Shown: positions 38,872 through 47,965 of the stretch, in pieces | How positions within the stretch are numbered: position 1 is the first letter of the stretch | Layout of the letters: every line of letters begins with the position of its first letter | From: [Actinomadura] parvosata subsp. kistnae | Lineage (GTDB): Bacteria > Actinomycetota > Actinomycetes > Streptosporangiales > Streptosporangiaceae | Direction of reading: 5' to 3' | NCBI RefSeq assembly: GCF_900323885.1 | Contig: NZ_OOHJ01000011.1 | Span: forward strand, 186,001-250,000 | DNA length: 64,000 bases | Made by a program: the position numbers and the translations under genes | Notes under the pieces: generated by a model | The model's database searches: none | The model's input: only the letters and a program-made list of their open reading frames with translations | Told to the model about the DNA's origin: nothing

Positions 38872-39867
38872 TCAGAGGCAGGACAGCCGCACCGGGCCGG
38901 CCGCCATGGCCTGGTCGCCCGTGGCGTTGCCGCGACCCGTGTCGGTGATCTGCACGATCACCAGGCCGGTCGTGACCATGACAGGCGCCGGCGCCGGGAC
39001 CCACTGGCCCTGCCGCACGCTCTGGTCGAGGGTGAACTCCCCCACCGTACGCGCCTCCTCGTCGAACCCGTCGCTCACCGTGTACCAGACGCGCTGCCCC
39101 GCCAGCTCCGACTTCGGGACGTAGACCGTCAACGTGCACTGGTGCGGGCCGCGCAGGCCCGTGGTGAAACGCCACTGGAAGGAGTTGCGCGGGTTCGCGG
39201 CCCCGCGCGGCTTCAGCTCCGAGAACAGGAAGCTGTCCCCGCACCCGGCTCCGGTCCAGCCGGACGCGGCCGCGTCCTTCCAGCCGTCGCGGCCCGGCAT
39301 GCCGTCGATGCGCACGCTGCGCGTGGTGTCGCGCGGGCAGCCCGGCCCGGCCACCGCCGTGAACGACGGGCGGCTCTCCCGCGGCTGCGCCTTGCCGTCC
39401 TCCGTGGTCGAGATGGCGCGGAAGAGCAGGTCGTTCCGTAACGCGCCGGCCGTGGCCAGTCCCGCCACGCCGACCGCGACGAGGAGCGCCGACAGCTTGA
39501 CGACGCCCCCGTCCAGTCGCATCCGCCGTGCCCGGCGCCCGGCCGGCGGGCGCCCGGTCGAGTCCCCGTCGTGCGGCTTGTTGTCCAGTTCCTCCCGCAG
39601 CGCGTTCCACGTCCTGGCCCACGCGTCCTGGTCGCCGCCGCACGCCCCCACGTACGCCTTCGTGACCGCCAGACTCGGCAGCCGGTCCCCCGACGCGGCC
39701 GCGGACAGTGCCGACGACGAGTAACCCGCCTTGCGCTCCATGGCCCGGTAGCTCGGATTGCCCGCCGCCATCCGCAGGTCGCGCAACCCCTGGGCGAACT
39801 CCTGGAGCGGGCCGGGCGGGACCGGGCGTTCCCGCCTGCCCCTGGTGGTGGTGTCCTGATGGATCAT
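38872..39867 (-). CDS. Membrane-anchored HTH protein with exported C-terminal domain
   Basis: A 331-residue protein. Residues about 20-95 are an XRE-like HTH region of the actinobacterial type (LQEFAQGLRDLRMAAGNPSY, GYSSSALSAAASGDRLPSLA, then TKAYVGACGG). A basic stretch and one membrane helix follow (about 121-142; VKLSALLVAVGVAGLATAGA), then an exported beta-rich domain with paired cysteines (GPGCPRD, GAGCGDS, HQCTLTV, RLSCL). It links a cytoplasmic HTH to an outside domain, resembling one-component membrane regulators. Another possibility is an RsgI-like or spore/cell-envelope function. The SD is AGGGGG, and ATG 39867 is the start. Confidence 0.75.
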   Translation of the reverse strand: MIHQDTTTRGRRERPVPPGPLQEFAQGLRDLRMAAGNPSYRAMERKAGYSSSALSAAASGDRLPSLAVTKAYVGACGGDQDAWARTWNALREELDNKPHDGDSTGRPPAGRRARRMRLDGGVVKLSALLVAVGVAGLATAGALRNDLLFRAISTTEDGKAQPRESRPSFTAVAGPGCPRDTTRSVRIDGMPGRDGWKDAAASGWTGAGCGDSFLFSELKPRGAANPRNSFQWRFTTGLRGPHQCTLTVYVPKSELAGQRVWYTVSDGFDEEARTVGEFTLDQSVRQGQWVPAPAPVMVTTGLVIVQITDTGRGNATGDQAMAAGPVRLSCL

Positions 39868-39966
39868 CGTGCCCCCTGACGAGATGAAGCTGTCGGCCCC
39901 TATTCGTGGGCGCGCACCCCACGGATCTCCCCCATCGGCACAATCCGGACGGCCTCGTACGCGACA

Positions 39967-40002
39967 GCGGGGCGGCCCCCCACGCTTCGGGGGCCACCCC
40001 GC
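39967..40002 (-). terminator. Hairpin terminator after the secreted protein gene
   Basis: GCGGGG-c-GGCCCCC pairs with GGGGGCC-a-CCCCGC across the short loop (39967-40002), one mismatch in an otherwise complete stem. It lies 22 bp beyond the stop of the 40024-40962 gene on the minus strand. Confidence 0.65.
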
Positions 40003-40023
40003 ACGACGAACCGGAACCTCCGG

Positions 40024-40962
40024 CTATCGCCGCCTGACCTTGCCGATCACATCCACGACCGGCTCGTTACAGGTGTTGACGTACCGGACGACCACCGTGT
40101 ACTTGACGCCCCTCTTCAGGAAGTCCGTCGAGTACCTGACGCGGTCCTCCAGCACCGTGTTCTTCGCCACGCGCGGCTGCGGGCGCAGCACCTCGGCACC
40201 CTTGCGCGACACGAACACGTAGTTGACCGTGCTGAACCTCTTCAGCTTGTTCCCCGACGGCGCCAGGAACGAGTTCCGGCCGAGGACCAGCGTGCGGCCC
40301 AGGTTGTCGCCGCCGATGAAGTTCGTCGGCGCGAACCGGCCGTTGCGGACCGTCGTACCGAACAGGCGCACGTTCCCGGGCACCCGGCAGAACTGCCGCT
40401 GCAGCTCCGGACGGAAGTACCGCTCCGGCTCCCGGTACGACCCGAAACCGGCGCGCCTGCTGCCCGGCTGCCGCTTGATGATCCAGTCCACGATGCTGAT
40501 GCCGGCCTCGCGCAGCACCTTCTCGACCGACTCCGGAACCCGCCGGCCCGCCGCCGTCGTGCTGGGCAGCTGCTGCGTCAGATCCACCTCACCCGACGAG
40601 ACCGTACCGTCCTCGGCCGGGGCCGTCGCCCCAGGTTGCGTAGGGGTCGTGGTGTTGTTGTTCTTGTTGCGGTTGAGCAGCTTGTCCAGCGCCTCCCTGC
40701 TCAGCTGCTTGCCCAGGTCCTTGCCGAGATCCTTGAGGAAGTCGCCGAACCCGCCCGAGCCGGACCCGCCACTGCCCGTACCCGTACCCGGCTGAGGCTG
40801 TGTCAGCCCGAAGTCGAACGAACTGCCGCCGGACGAACCGCCGAACCCGAACGGATCGTCCGCCTGCGCCTGCGCCGGCCCCGCGGCGAGACCGCCACCG
40901 GCCAGCACACCGCCGACCGCCAGGCCGGCCACCGCAAGACGAAGCTTCGAAGGTGCTCTCAC
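40024..40962 (-). CDS. Secreted protein of unknown function with Gly/Ser- and Asn/Thr-rich linker
   Basis: A 312-residue exported protein from GTG 40962. The signal peptide is RLAVAGLAVGGVLAGGGLAA, cleaved after AQA. A low-complexity Gly/Ser/Gln stretch (about residues 45-80) and an amphipathic segment FGDFLKDLGKDLGKQLSREA come next, then an Asn/Thr/Pro linker. The C-terminal ~150 residues (SVEKVLREAGISIVDWIIKR, YREPERYFRPELQRQFC, RDRVRYSTDF-like EDRVRYSTDFLKRGVKYTVV) form the only ordered domain, with two cysteines. No known family is recognised. A strong terminator follows, and the 1.4-kb repeat region lies upstream. Confidence 0.7.
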   Translation of the reverse strand: MRAPSKLRLAVAGLAVGGVLAGGGLAAGPAQAQADDPFGFGGSSGGSSFDFGLTQPQPGTGTGSGGSGSGGFGDFLKDLGKDLGKQLSREALDKLLNRNKNNNTTTPTQPGATAPAEDGTVSSGEVDLTQQLPSTTAAGRRVPESVEKVLREAGISIVDWIIKRQPGSRRAGFGSYREPERYFRPELQRQFCRVPGNVRLFGTTVRNGRFAPTNFIGGDNLGRTLVLGRNSFLAPSGNKLKRFSTVNYVFVSRKGAEVLRPQPRVAKNTVLEDRVRYSTDFLKRGVKYTVVVRYVNTCNEPVVDVIGKVRRR

Positions 40963-41229
40963 CTGTGTTTCCCCTTCCCATGGTGACGCGCTCGGCAGGC
41001 ACCGGCCCCCTGTCTTCGATCCGGAGACCCTTGCCCGGGAACCGAAACGCGTCGGAATGTTTCCAGCGACTTCCTGAGTACGGGGCTGGGCGATGACCAG
41101 CCAGGTGAGGACGTTGTCCATCGCCCCGTGCCGATGTCCAGGGGACGGGCCCGCCGTCACCCCCGGTCGCGCCCCTGCCCTTTGTCCGGCGCTCCCGGCC
41201 TTCCTGGCCGTCCACACCTCGCCACCTTC

Positions 41230-42240
41230 CAAGCGCCCTATCGGCGGAGTGCGGCATGGGCGTCGCGCAAGGGCTGGCGCGTGCGAACCTGCAGCGGCGC
41301 AGCAACGCCCGCCGTCCGAGCACCGCGTCGGCGGGCTGCGGCGCGGTGGAGCCCGGCGCACCTAACGGCGCCCAGCCGGACAACGCGCGATCGGGCCAGG
41401 CGCCAACCCCCCAGCGCCGAAAACCGCCGCACACCATCCCGCCGACGCGCCGCCCCAAGACGACGGGCACGCACATGGCGTGGTGGCACCTCGCCCCCCG
41501 GCAACCCCCGCCCTCCGAGCACCGCGTCGGCGGGGTGCGGCGCGGTGGAGCCCGGCGCACCTAACGGCGCCCAGCCGGACAACGCGCGATCGGGCCAGGC
41601 GCCAACCGCCCAGCGCCGGAGACCGCCGCACACCGTCCCGCCGACGCGGCGCCCCAAGACGACGGGCGTGCACATGGTGGCGCGCGTGTGCCGGCGTCTC
41701 GCCTGTACGGCAGGGCCGCACGCAGGCGACACTTCGGTCGCGACGGCGACAAGCAAGCATGCGGTGTCTCGGGTGCAGCAGCGGCAAGGGCGCACCAGCA
41801 TCTCGGGGCCAGCGGTGGCGGCAAGCGCACAGCCAGCGTCTCAGACGCGGAGGCGGCAAGCGCGCAGCCGACAGCCCTGGGCAGCACGGCAGCACACGCC
41901 TTCCGAGCGCCGCGTCGGCGGGGTGCGGCACGGCGGAGCCCGGCGCACACAACGGCGCCCAGCCGGACAACGCGCGACCGGGCCAGGCGCCGACCGCCCA
42001 GCGCCGGAGACCGCCGCACACCATCCCGCCGACGCGGCGCCCCACGACGACGGGCACGCACATGGCGTGTGGTGGCACACCTCTCCCCCGGCAACCCCCG
42101 CCCTCCGGGCGGCGCGTCGGTGGGGTGTGGCGCGGTGGAGTCCGGCACGCGCAACGGCGTCCAGCCGGATGACGCGCGACCGGGGTCAAGCGCCGACCGC
42201 CCAGCGCCGGATACCGTCGCGCATCGTCCCGCCGAGCGGA
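41230..42240. repeat. Non-coding array of ~199-bp GC-rich repeat units with internal inverted arms
   Basis: A unit recurs with left arm CCGCGTCGGCGGG at 41323, 41522 and 41910 and a degenerate copy near 42111, that is at spacings of 199, 388 and about 201 bp. Each complete unit closes with the reverse complement of the arm about 115 bp later (41438-41449, 41637-41649, 42025-42037). The interval 41690-41895 sits where another unit would fall and has diverged, keeping GGCAAGCGC-type motifs. A partial unit begins near 41235. Frames crossing it on both strands are Arg/Pro/Gly-rich and not coding-like. The unit could fold into a long stem. This stretch explains most of the 1.39-kb gap between the two flanking secreted-protein genes. 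Confidence 0.8.
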
Positions 42241-42286
42241 TGGCGGCCTGGGTGGGCTGGCGGTGGGCGGAGGCGGGCATAAGGAA

Positions 42287-42329
42287 GGGTCGTGCTCGCC
42301 GGTCCCGAGAGGGACTGCGGGCACGACCC
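42287..42329 (-). terminator. Terminator of the lysozyme-like gene
   Basis: GGGTCGTGC (42287-42295) pairs with GCACGACCC (42321-42329), and an inner GTCCC/GGGAC pair continues the stem (42302-42314). It starts 24 bp after the stop of the minus-strand gene. Confidence 0.7.
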
Positions 42330-42352
42330 CATGGTGCTTTAGGGGTGCGGGG

Positions 42353-43507
<1,155 letters not shown>

Positions 43508-43904
43508 TGAGTGCCTCCGTGAGGGACTTGGTCCGTCGGACCTTTCTCTGAAGGCCTTGGTAGGGCGCCGCACGTTGACCAGCCAGGGGGTTTTGTCCGA
43601 GATCGTCCAGTGGTCGCCCGCAGCGGGCCGCCGCCTGGCCGGAGGACGGCCATGGAGAGCGTCCAGGGCCGGGGCGACGTGGGCGGACATCGCCGTACAG
43701 GCTGGACGGCTCCCTCACGGCGGTCTTGGTTGCGCTTCGGTCAGGATCATCGGAGGCCGTCCTCGGCGGTGCCGCCGTCGCCTGCGCGTTGGTCGTGAGC
43801 TCCGTCCCCGCCGCCACGAGCACGGCTCAGCAGGACGTGGACCGCGAGGTCCTGCTCGCCGCCGCGTACCCGCCGGCCTGGGAACGATCGCGGCGGGCGG
43901 CGGG
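43508..43904. other. 397-bp gap with no convincing gene
   Basis: On the plus strand from 43726 a frame reads VLGGAAVACALVVSSVPAAT, which looks like a signal peptide, but it then runs as an antisense shadow through the hydrolase gene (to 44037) and is not credible as a complete protein. It may be the stump of a lost secreted protein. The first ~120 bp probably hold the lysozyme promoter. No clear hairpin or repeat was seen. Confidence 0.4.
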
Positions 43905-44774
43905 TCACAGCCGGATCAGGTCGGCGACCTCCTCGGGCAGGCCGGGTGACGTCATGACGTGGCCCATCCCGGGCACGACGTGCAGGGCCGCGCCCGGGAT
44001 GGCGGCCGCCAGCGCCTCGCCGTGGGCGAGCGGGTAGAGCGGGTCGTGGTCGCCGTGCACGATCGAGGTCGGCGCGGTGATGGACGACAGCGGGGCGAGC
44101 AGGCCGGGCTCGTCCAGCCACACGGCCCGGTGGTGGTGGGCGGCGGCCGCCGGGTCGGCGGCGCGCGACAGTGCCAGCTCCAGCATCGCCCGCGCGGCCG
44201 GCTCGTCGAACGGCCGGACGGGCCCGTTGAAGACCCGGAACAGGGCCACGTCGGACTCCAGGCCCGGCGGCAACCCGGCGGCCAGGTGAGCGAGGTAGGC
44301 CGGGGTGGGCGGCGGCAGGTCGTCGGGGTCGGCCGGCTCCCCGGCCCGGGCGCGGGCCCACACCGGGCCCGGGTCGTGGCCCATCGGCGAGCTGGAGATC
44401 ACGGTCAGGGAGCGGACCCGGTGGGGGGCGTGCACGGCCAGCCACTGCGCGAGGATGCCGCCGAGTGAGGTGCCGGCGACGTGCGCGGAGTCGAGGTCGT
44501 AGCCGTCGAGGACGGCCAGGCAGTCGCGGGCGAGGTCCCCGATCGTGTACGGGTGCGCGTCGAAGTCGACGGTGCTGGAGCGGCCGGTGTCCCGGTGGTC
44601 GAACCGGATCACCTGGACCCCGCGTTCGACCAGCCGGCCGACCAGCGCGTCAGGGCAGCTGACGCTCTGGGCGGCCGACCCCATGATCATCAGGACGGCG
44701 GGCCGCCCCGGATCCCCGATCCGCTCCGTCCAGATCCGCAGCGGCCCGGAGGGGACATATCGCTCGTGCACCAT
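43905..44774 (-). CDS. Alpha/beta hydrolase
   Basis: A 289-residue alpha/beta hydrolase similar to aclacinomycin methylesterase/haloalkane dehalogenase-like enzymes. It has the oxyanion region LMIMGSAAQSVSCPD, VIRFDHRDTGRSS, nucleophile elbow VAGTSLGGILAQWLA, catalytic Asp in IVHGDHDPLYPL and His in VPGMGHVM. No signal peptide or membrane anchor. The substrate is unknown; such enzymes hydrolyse esters, lactones or peptides. Start ATG 44774. It lies downstream of a RibD-like reductase gene on the same strand with a 41-bp gap. Confidence 0.87.
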   Translation of the reverse strand: MVHERYVPSGPLRIWTERIGDPGRPAVLMIMGSAAQSVSCPDALVGRLVERGVQVIRFDHRDTGRSSTVDFDAHPYTIGDLARDCLAVLDGYDLDSAHVAGTSLGGILAQWLAVHAPHRVRSLTVISSSPMGHDPGPVWARARAGEPADPDDLPPPTPAYLAHLAAGLPPGLESDVALFRVFNGPVRPFDEPAARAMLELALSRAADPAAAAHHHRAVWLDEPGLLAPLSSITAPTSIVHGDHDPLYPLAHGEALAAAIPGAALHVVPGMGHVMTSPGLPEEVADLIRL

Positions 44775-44815
44775 GGAGGCACGGTAGCGGCTGCCCGCCG
44801 CCGGGCGCCCGATAT

Positions 44816-45463
44816 TTACCGGCGGGCCGGGCCGCCGCCCCCTTCAGAGCCGTCCCCTTCAGAGCCGTCCCCTTCAGAGCCGCCCCCTGCAGAGCCGTCC
44901 CCTTCAGAGCCGCCGTCCCGCCCGTAGCGGGTCAGGACGGCGGCGCCGGCCGGTTCGGCCGACAGGCACCGCAGGTACGCGGCCGGCCCGCCGTCGGGGA
45001 AGAGGCGGTCGCCGGTGCCGAGGACGGTGGGGAAGGTCAGCAGCCGGTACTCGTCGATCAGGTCCTCGGCCATCAGCGCGTGGACGACGCTGAGGCTGCC
45101 GGTGATGATCACATCCCGCCGCTCGCGCTTGACGGCGTCGATGAGGTCGTCCTCGATGACCTGCGAGCCGGCCCAGGCCGAGGTGTCGGTCAGCGTGCGG
45201 GAGGCGACCAGTTTCGGCACAGCGTTCATGCGGGCGGCGAACGGGTCGTCGCGGCCGGGCCAGATCCGCGAGAACAGCTCCCAGGTGCGGCGGCCCAGCA
45301 GCAGGACGCCGTCGTCGAGGACGCTGCCGAGCCGGAACTTGTCGCCGGCGACGGTCTGCGGCCCGTGCCGGAACGCCCAGCCGCCGGCCGGGGTGCCGGC
45401 GGAGCCGTCCGGGTCGGACACGATCCCGTCCAGGGTGATGAATGCGATGACGATGACGCTCAC
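44816..45463 (-). CDS. RibD C-terminal/dihydrofolate-reductase-like protein with repeated acidic tail
   Basis: A 215-residue protein of the RibD_C/DHFR-like superfamily: SVIVIAFITLDGIVSDPDG, LLLGRRTWELFSRIWPGRDD, KLVASRTLTDTSAW, VIITGSLSVVHALMAEDLID, DEYRLLTFPTVLGTGDRLFP. These enzymes reduce pterins or related compounds with NADPH. The last ~30 residues are Gly/Ser/Glu/Asp repeats from a 15-bp unit (about five copies at 44838-44915), absent from the family. The start chosen is GTG 45463 with GAAGGGA upstream; a longer frame to 45511 is possible. Confidence 0.82.
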   Translation of the reverse strand: MSVIVIAFITLDGIVSDPDGSAGTPAGGWAFRHGPQTVAGDKFRLGSVLDDGVLLLGRRTWELFSRIWPGRDDPFAARMNAVPKLVASRTLTDTSAWAGSQVIEDDLIDAVKRERRDVIITGSLSVVHALMAEDLIDEYRLLTFPTVLGTGDRLFPDGGPAAYLRCLSAEPAGAAVLTRYGRDGGSEGDGSAGGGSEGDGSEGDGSEGGGGPARR

Positions 45464-45520
45464 GGTGGAGGTTCCCTTCGGTCGATGCTCGCCGGTACGT
45501 ACCGGCGGCATCGGCCGGAC

Positions 45521-46462
45521 TCATCGCGGCAGGTCGGACGAATCGAAGAAAGCCTCGAACACGGCGGGATCGGCGAACACGACGTTGCGCGCGATCCGGT
45601 CGCCGGTGACGGTGAAGACCTGGAGCGTGTGCAGGCGGTGCCCGCCGCCGGGCTCGGGGGCGTACGCGGCCAGCGCGGGCTGGCCGTTGGCGGTCAGGCG
45701 GCTGAGGCGCCAGCCGCCGCCGCGCAGGTCGAACACGCGGCGCATGAAGAGGCCGTAGTCGCGGCTGCCCCGGTACCACAGCGGCACGGGCGGCATCTCC
45801 AGGACGGCGTCGTCGGTGAGGAGCCGGACGAGCGCGGGGACGTCGGCCCGTTCGAACGCCCGCATGTACCGCTCGATCACCTCGCGCACCTTGGGGTCGT
45901 CCGGCTCGCCGACCTCGGCGAGGCCGGTGCTCTCGCCGGCGTCCGCGAGGGCGGCGCGGGCGCGCTGCAGGGCGCTGTTGACGGCGGGGACCGTGGTGCC
46001 GAGCTGGCCGGCCACCTCGGCGGCGGTGAACTCGAGGACCTCGCGCAGCACGAGCACGGCCCGCTGCCGTGGGGGCAGCGTCTGCATGGCCGCCACCAGC
46101 GCGAGCCGCAGGCCGGCCCGCGCGTCCACGTCGAAGCGGGCGTCGGGGAACGGCTGCAGCCACGGGATGTCGAAGGCCGGCGTGAGCGGCGCCCCGGGGT
46201 CGTCGCCGGGCGCGCCGAGCCCGGACGGCAGCGGCCGGCGCGCGCGGCCCTCCAGCGCGGTCAGGCAGACGTTGGTCGCGATCCGGTACAGCCAGGTCCG
46301 CACGGACGCGCGGGCGGGGTCGTACCGCTCCCGCGCCTTCCACGCGCGCAGCACCGTCTCCTGCGCCAGGTCCTCGGCCTCGTGGAACGAGCCCACCATC
46401 CGGTAGCAGTACGCCACCAGCTCGCCCCGGAAGGGTTCGACGTCCGCGCCGGAAAGGGTCAT
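45521..46462 (-). CDS. ECF sigma factor with SnoaL-like C-terminal domain (SigG/SigJ-like)
   Basis: A 313-residue extracytoplasmic-function sigma factor. Region 2 is YCYRMVGSFHEAEDLAQETV, region 4 LPPRQRAVLVLREVLEFTAA with VAGQLGTTVPAVNSALQRAR. The C-terminal ~130 residues (VREVIERYMRAFERADVPAL, FTVTGDRIARNVVFADPAVF) form a SnoaL/NTF2-like domain that replaces an anti-sigma factor in this group (ECF41 and ECF56 types). ATG 46462 is used; no anti-sigma gene is adjacent. The neighbouring flavin monooxygenase and reductase genes are candidate targets. Confidence 0.87.
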   Translation of the reverse strand: MTLSGADVEPFRGELVAYCYRMVGSFHEAEDLAQETVLRAWKARERYDPARASVRTWLYRIATNVCLTALEGRARRPLPSGLGAPGDDPGAPLTPAFDIPWLQPFPDARFDVDARAGLRLALVAAMQTLPPRQRAVLVLREVLEFTAAEVAGQLGTTVPAVNSALQRARAALADAGESTGLAEVGEPDDPKVREVIERYMRAFERADVPALVRLLTDDAVLEMPPVPLWYRGSRDYGLFMRRVFDLRGGGWRLSRLTANGQPALAAYAPEPGGGHRLHTLQVFTVTGDRIARNVVFADPAVFEAFFDSSDLPR

Positions 46463-46537
46463 CGCGGCGTCCTGGCGGCCGGGCTCGTGGGAGCAGCGCC
46501 GGTCGGCTCGGGCATGGTCGCCGCCTTTCCGCAGGGT

Positions 46538-46564
46538 GGTATCGGGCCTTTCCGGGACGATACC
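46538..46564. promoter_or_regulatory. Palindrome in the divergent sigma factor/monooxygenase region
   Basis: GGTATCG (46538-46544) and CGATACC (46558-46564) form a perfect 7-bp inverted repeat with a 13-bp spacer. It lies between the divergent starts at 46462 and 46701, and may be the binding site of a regulator controlling both. Confidence 0.45.
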
Positions 46565-46700
46565 GGTCCTGGTCACGACGCCGGACGGGCGGCCACGGCG
46601 AAGCGGCATGCCATGCGAGCCCTGGCCGGCCAAGACCGGCTCAAGTATCTTTACGAACGGATCGACCGTGTCCTGCCAGACGGCTTCGAGGAGACCGTTC

Positions 46701-47894
46701 ATGCGCGTGGTCATCGCCGGCGCCGGCATCGCCGGGTTGACCGCCGCCCTGAGCCTGCACGCCGCCGGCATCACCGACGTCACCGTCCACGAGGCGGTGG
46801 AGGAGCTGCACCCGCTGGGCGTCGGCATCAACATCCTCCCGCACGCCATCCGCGAGCTGATCGAGCTCGGCCTCGGCGACCGGCTGGCCCGGATCGGGGT
46901 GGCGACCGCGGACCTGACCTTCCTCACCGCGCGCGGGCAGCGCATCTGGTCCGAGCCGCGCGGGCTCGCGGCCGGCTACCGGTGGCCGCAGTACTCGATC
47001 CACCGGGGCCGGCTGCAGATGATGCTGCTGGAGGCCGTACGCGAGCGCCTCGGCCCCGGCGCGGTGGTGCTGGGCTCCCCCGTCACGAGCCTCGACCACG
47101 ACGCGGACCTGCTGGTCGGCGCCGACGGCATCCGCTCCAGCGTCAGGCAGGCGCTGTTCCCGGACGAGGGCGAGCCGCTGCCGGGCGGTGACGTGCTGTG
47201 GCGCGGCACCACGTACGCGCGGCCGTTCATGACCGGCAGGTCCATGCTCATGGTCGGCGACAGCACCCAGAAGCTCGTCATCTACCCCATCGCGCCGCCC
47301 GGGGACGACGGCACCCAGCTGATCAACTGGGCCATCCAGCGCGCCGCGCACGTGGAAGGGGTGCCGCGGGGCGACTGGAACCGGCCCATCGGCGTGGAGC
47401 GGGTGCTGCCCCACGTGGAGGGCTGGCACTGCGACGAGCTGGACGTGCGGGCGCTCATCGCGGGCGCGCACCAGGTGTTCGAGTATCCGCTCGTCGATCG
47501 CGACCCGTTACCGTACTGGTCGACGGAGAGGGTGACGCTGATGGGCGACGCGGCGCACCCGATGTATCCGACCGGCTCGAACGGCGGCACCCAGGCGGTG
47601 ATCGACGCGCGGGTGCTGGCGTACGCGCTGGGCACCGGCCAGGGCCTGAAGTTCTACGAGGAGCAGCGCCGGCCGGTGACGAGCACCATCGTGCTGGCCA
47701 ACCGCGGCGACGGGCCCGAGGTCATCCTGAGGCTGGCGCACCAGCGCGCCCCCGATGGCTTCGCCGACATCGAGGACGTCCTGCCGCTGGCCGAGCGCGA
47801 GGAGATCGCGCTGCACTACAAGAAGCTGGCCGGCTTCGAGCCGGCGACGCTGAACGCCCGCCGCAGCTGGTCGGTCCCCGCCCGCGAGCATTGA
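46701..47894 (+). CDS. FAD-dependent monooxygenase (PHBH-type, PhzS-like)
   Basis: A 397-residue class A flavoprotein hydroxylase: RVVIAGAGIAGLTAALSLH at the N-terminus, DLLVGADGIRSSVRQALFPD (DG motif), and VTLMGDAAHPMYPTGSNGGT with QAVIDARVLAYAL near 280-310. It resembles salicylate hydroxylase/PhzS-type enzymes acting on aromatic acids or phenazines. ATG 46701 has GAGGAG upstream. Its stop is inside the first copy of a tandem 37-bp repeat. Divergent from the ECF sigma factor. Confidence 0.88.
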   Translation: MRVVIAGAGIAGLTAALSLHAAGITDVTVHEAVEELHPLGVGINILPHAIRELIELGLGDRLARIGVATADLTFLTARGQRIWSEPRGLAAGYRWPQYSIHRGRLQMMLLEAVRERLGPGAVVLGSPVTSLDHDADLLVGADGIRSSVRQALFPDEGEPLPGGDVLWRGTTYARPFMTGRSMLMVGDSTQKLVIYPIAPPGDDGTQLINWAIQRAAHVEGVPRGDWNRPIGVERVLPHVEGWHCDELDVRALIAGAHQVFEYPLVDRDPLPYWSTERVTLMGDAAHPMYPTGSNGGTQAVIDARVLAYALGTGQGLKFYEEQRRPVTSTIVLANRGDGPEVILRLAHQRAPDGFADIEDVLPLAEREEIALHYKKLAGFEPATLNARRSWSVPAREH

Positions 47895-47963
47895 GCCGGA
47901 CACCGCCGAGGGACCCGCCCGCGAGCATTGAGCCGGACACCGGCCGAGGGACCCGCCCGCGAG
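47884..47963. repeat. Tandem duplication of ~37 bp at the end of the monooxygenase gene
   Basis: GCGAGCATTGAGCCGGACAC occurs at 47884 and 47921, followed each time by CGCCGAGGGACCCGCCC or CGGCCGAGGGACCCGCCC, then a third GCGAG at 47959. The first copy contains the TGA stop. The spacing is 37 then 38 bp (one extra G). It is a recent slippage or recombination product in the 71-bp gap to the next gene. Confidence 0.85.
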
Positions 47964-47965
47964 TC

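Noticed and set aside
36755..39997. A single 1080-residue protein including the region before the SpoIIE phosphatase
   Set aside because: The first ~400 residues are low-complexity shadow of the HTH gene; ATG 38791 has a good ribosome-binding site and begins the PAS domain.
41230..42240. CRISPR array
   Set aside because: The repeats are about 199 bp apart with conserved, not unique, spacers, and there are no cas genes.
41128..42324. Long frames in the 199-bp repeat region on both strands
   Set aside because: They exist in nearly all frames because of high G/C and lack of stops; composition is Arg/Pro/Gly-rich and codon bias is not coding-like.
43726..44037. A possible small secreted protein
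   Set aside because: The signal-peptide-like start is convincing, but the rest is antisense to a good hydrolase gene.
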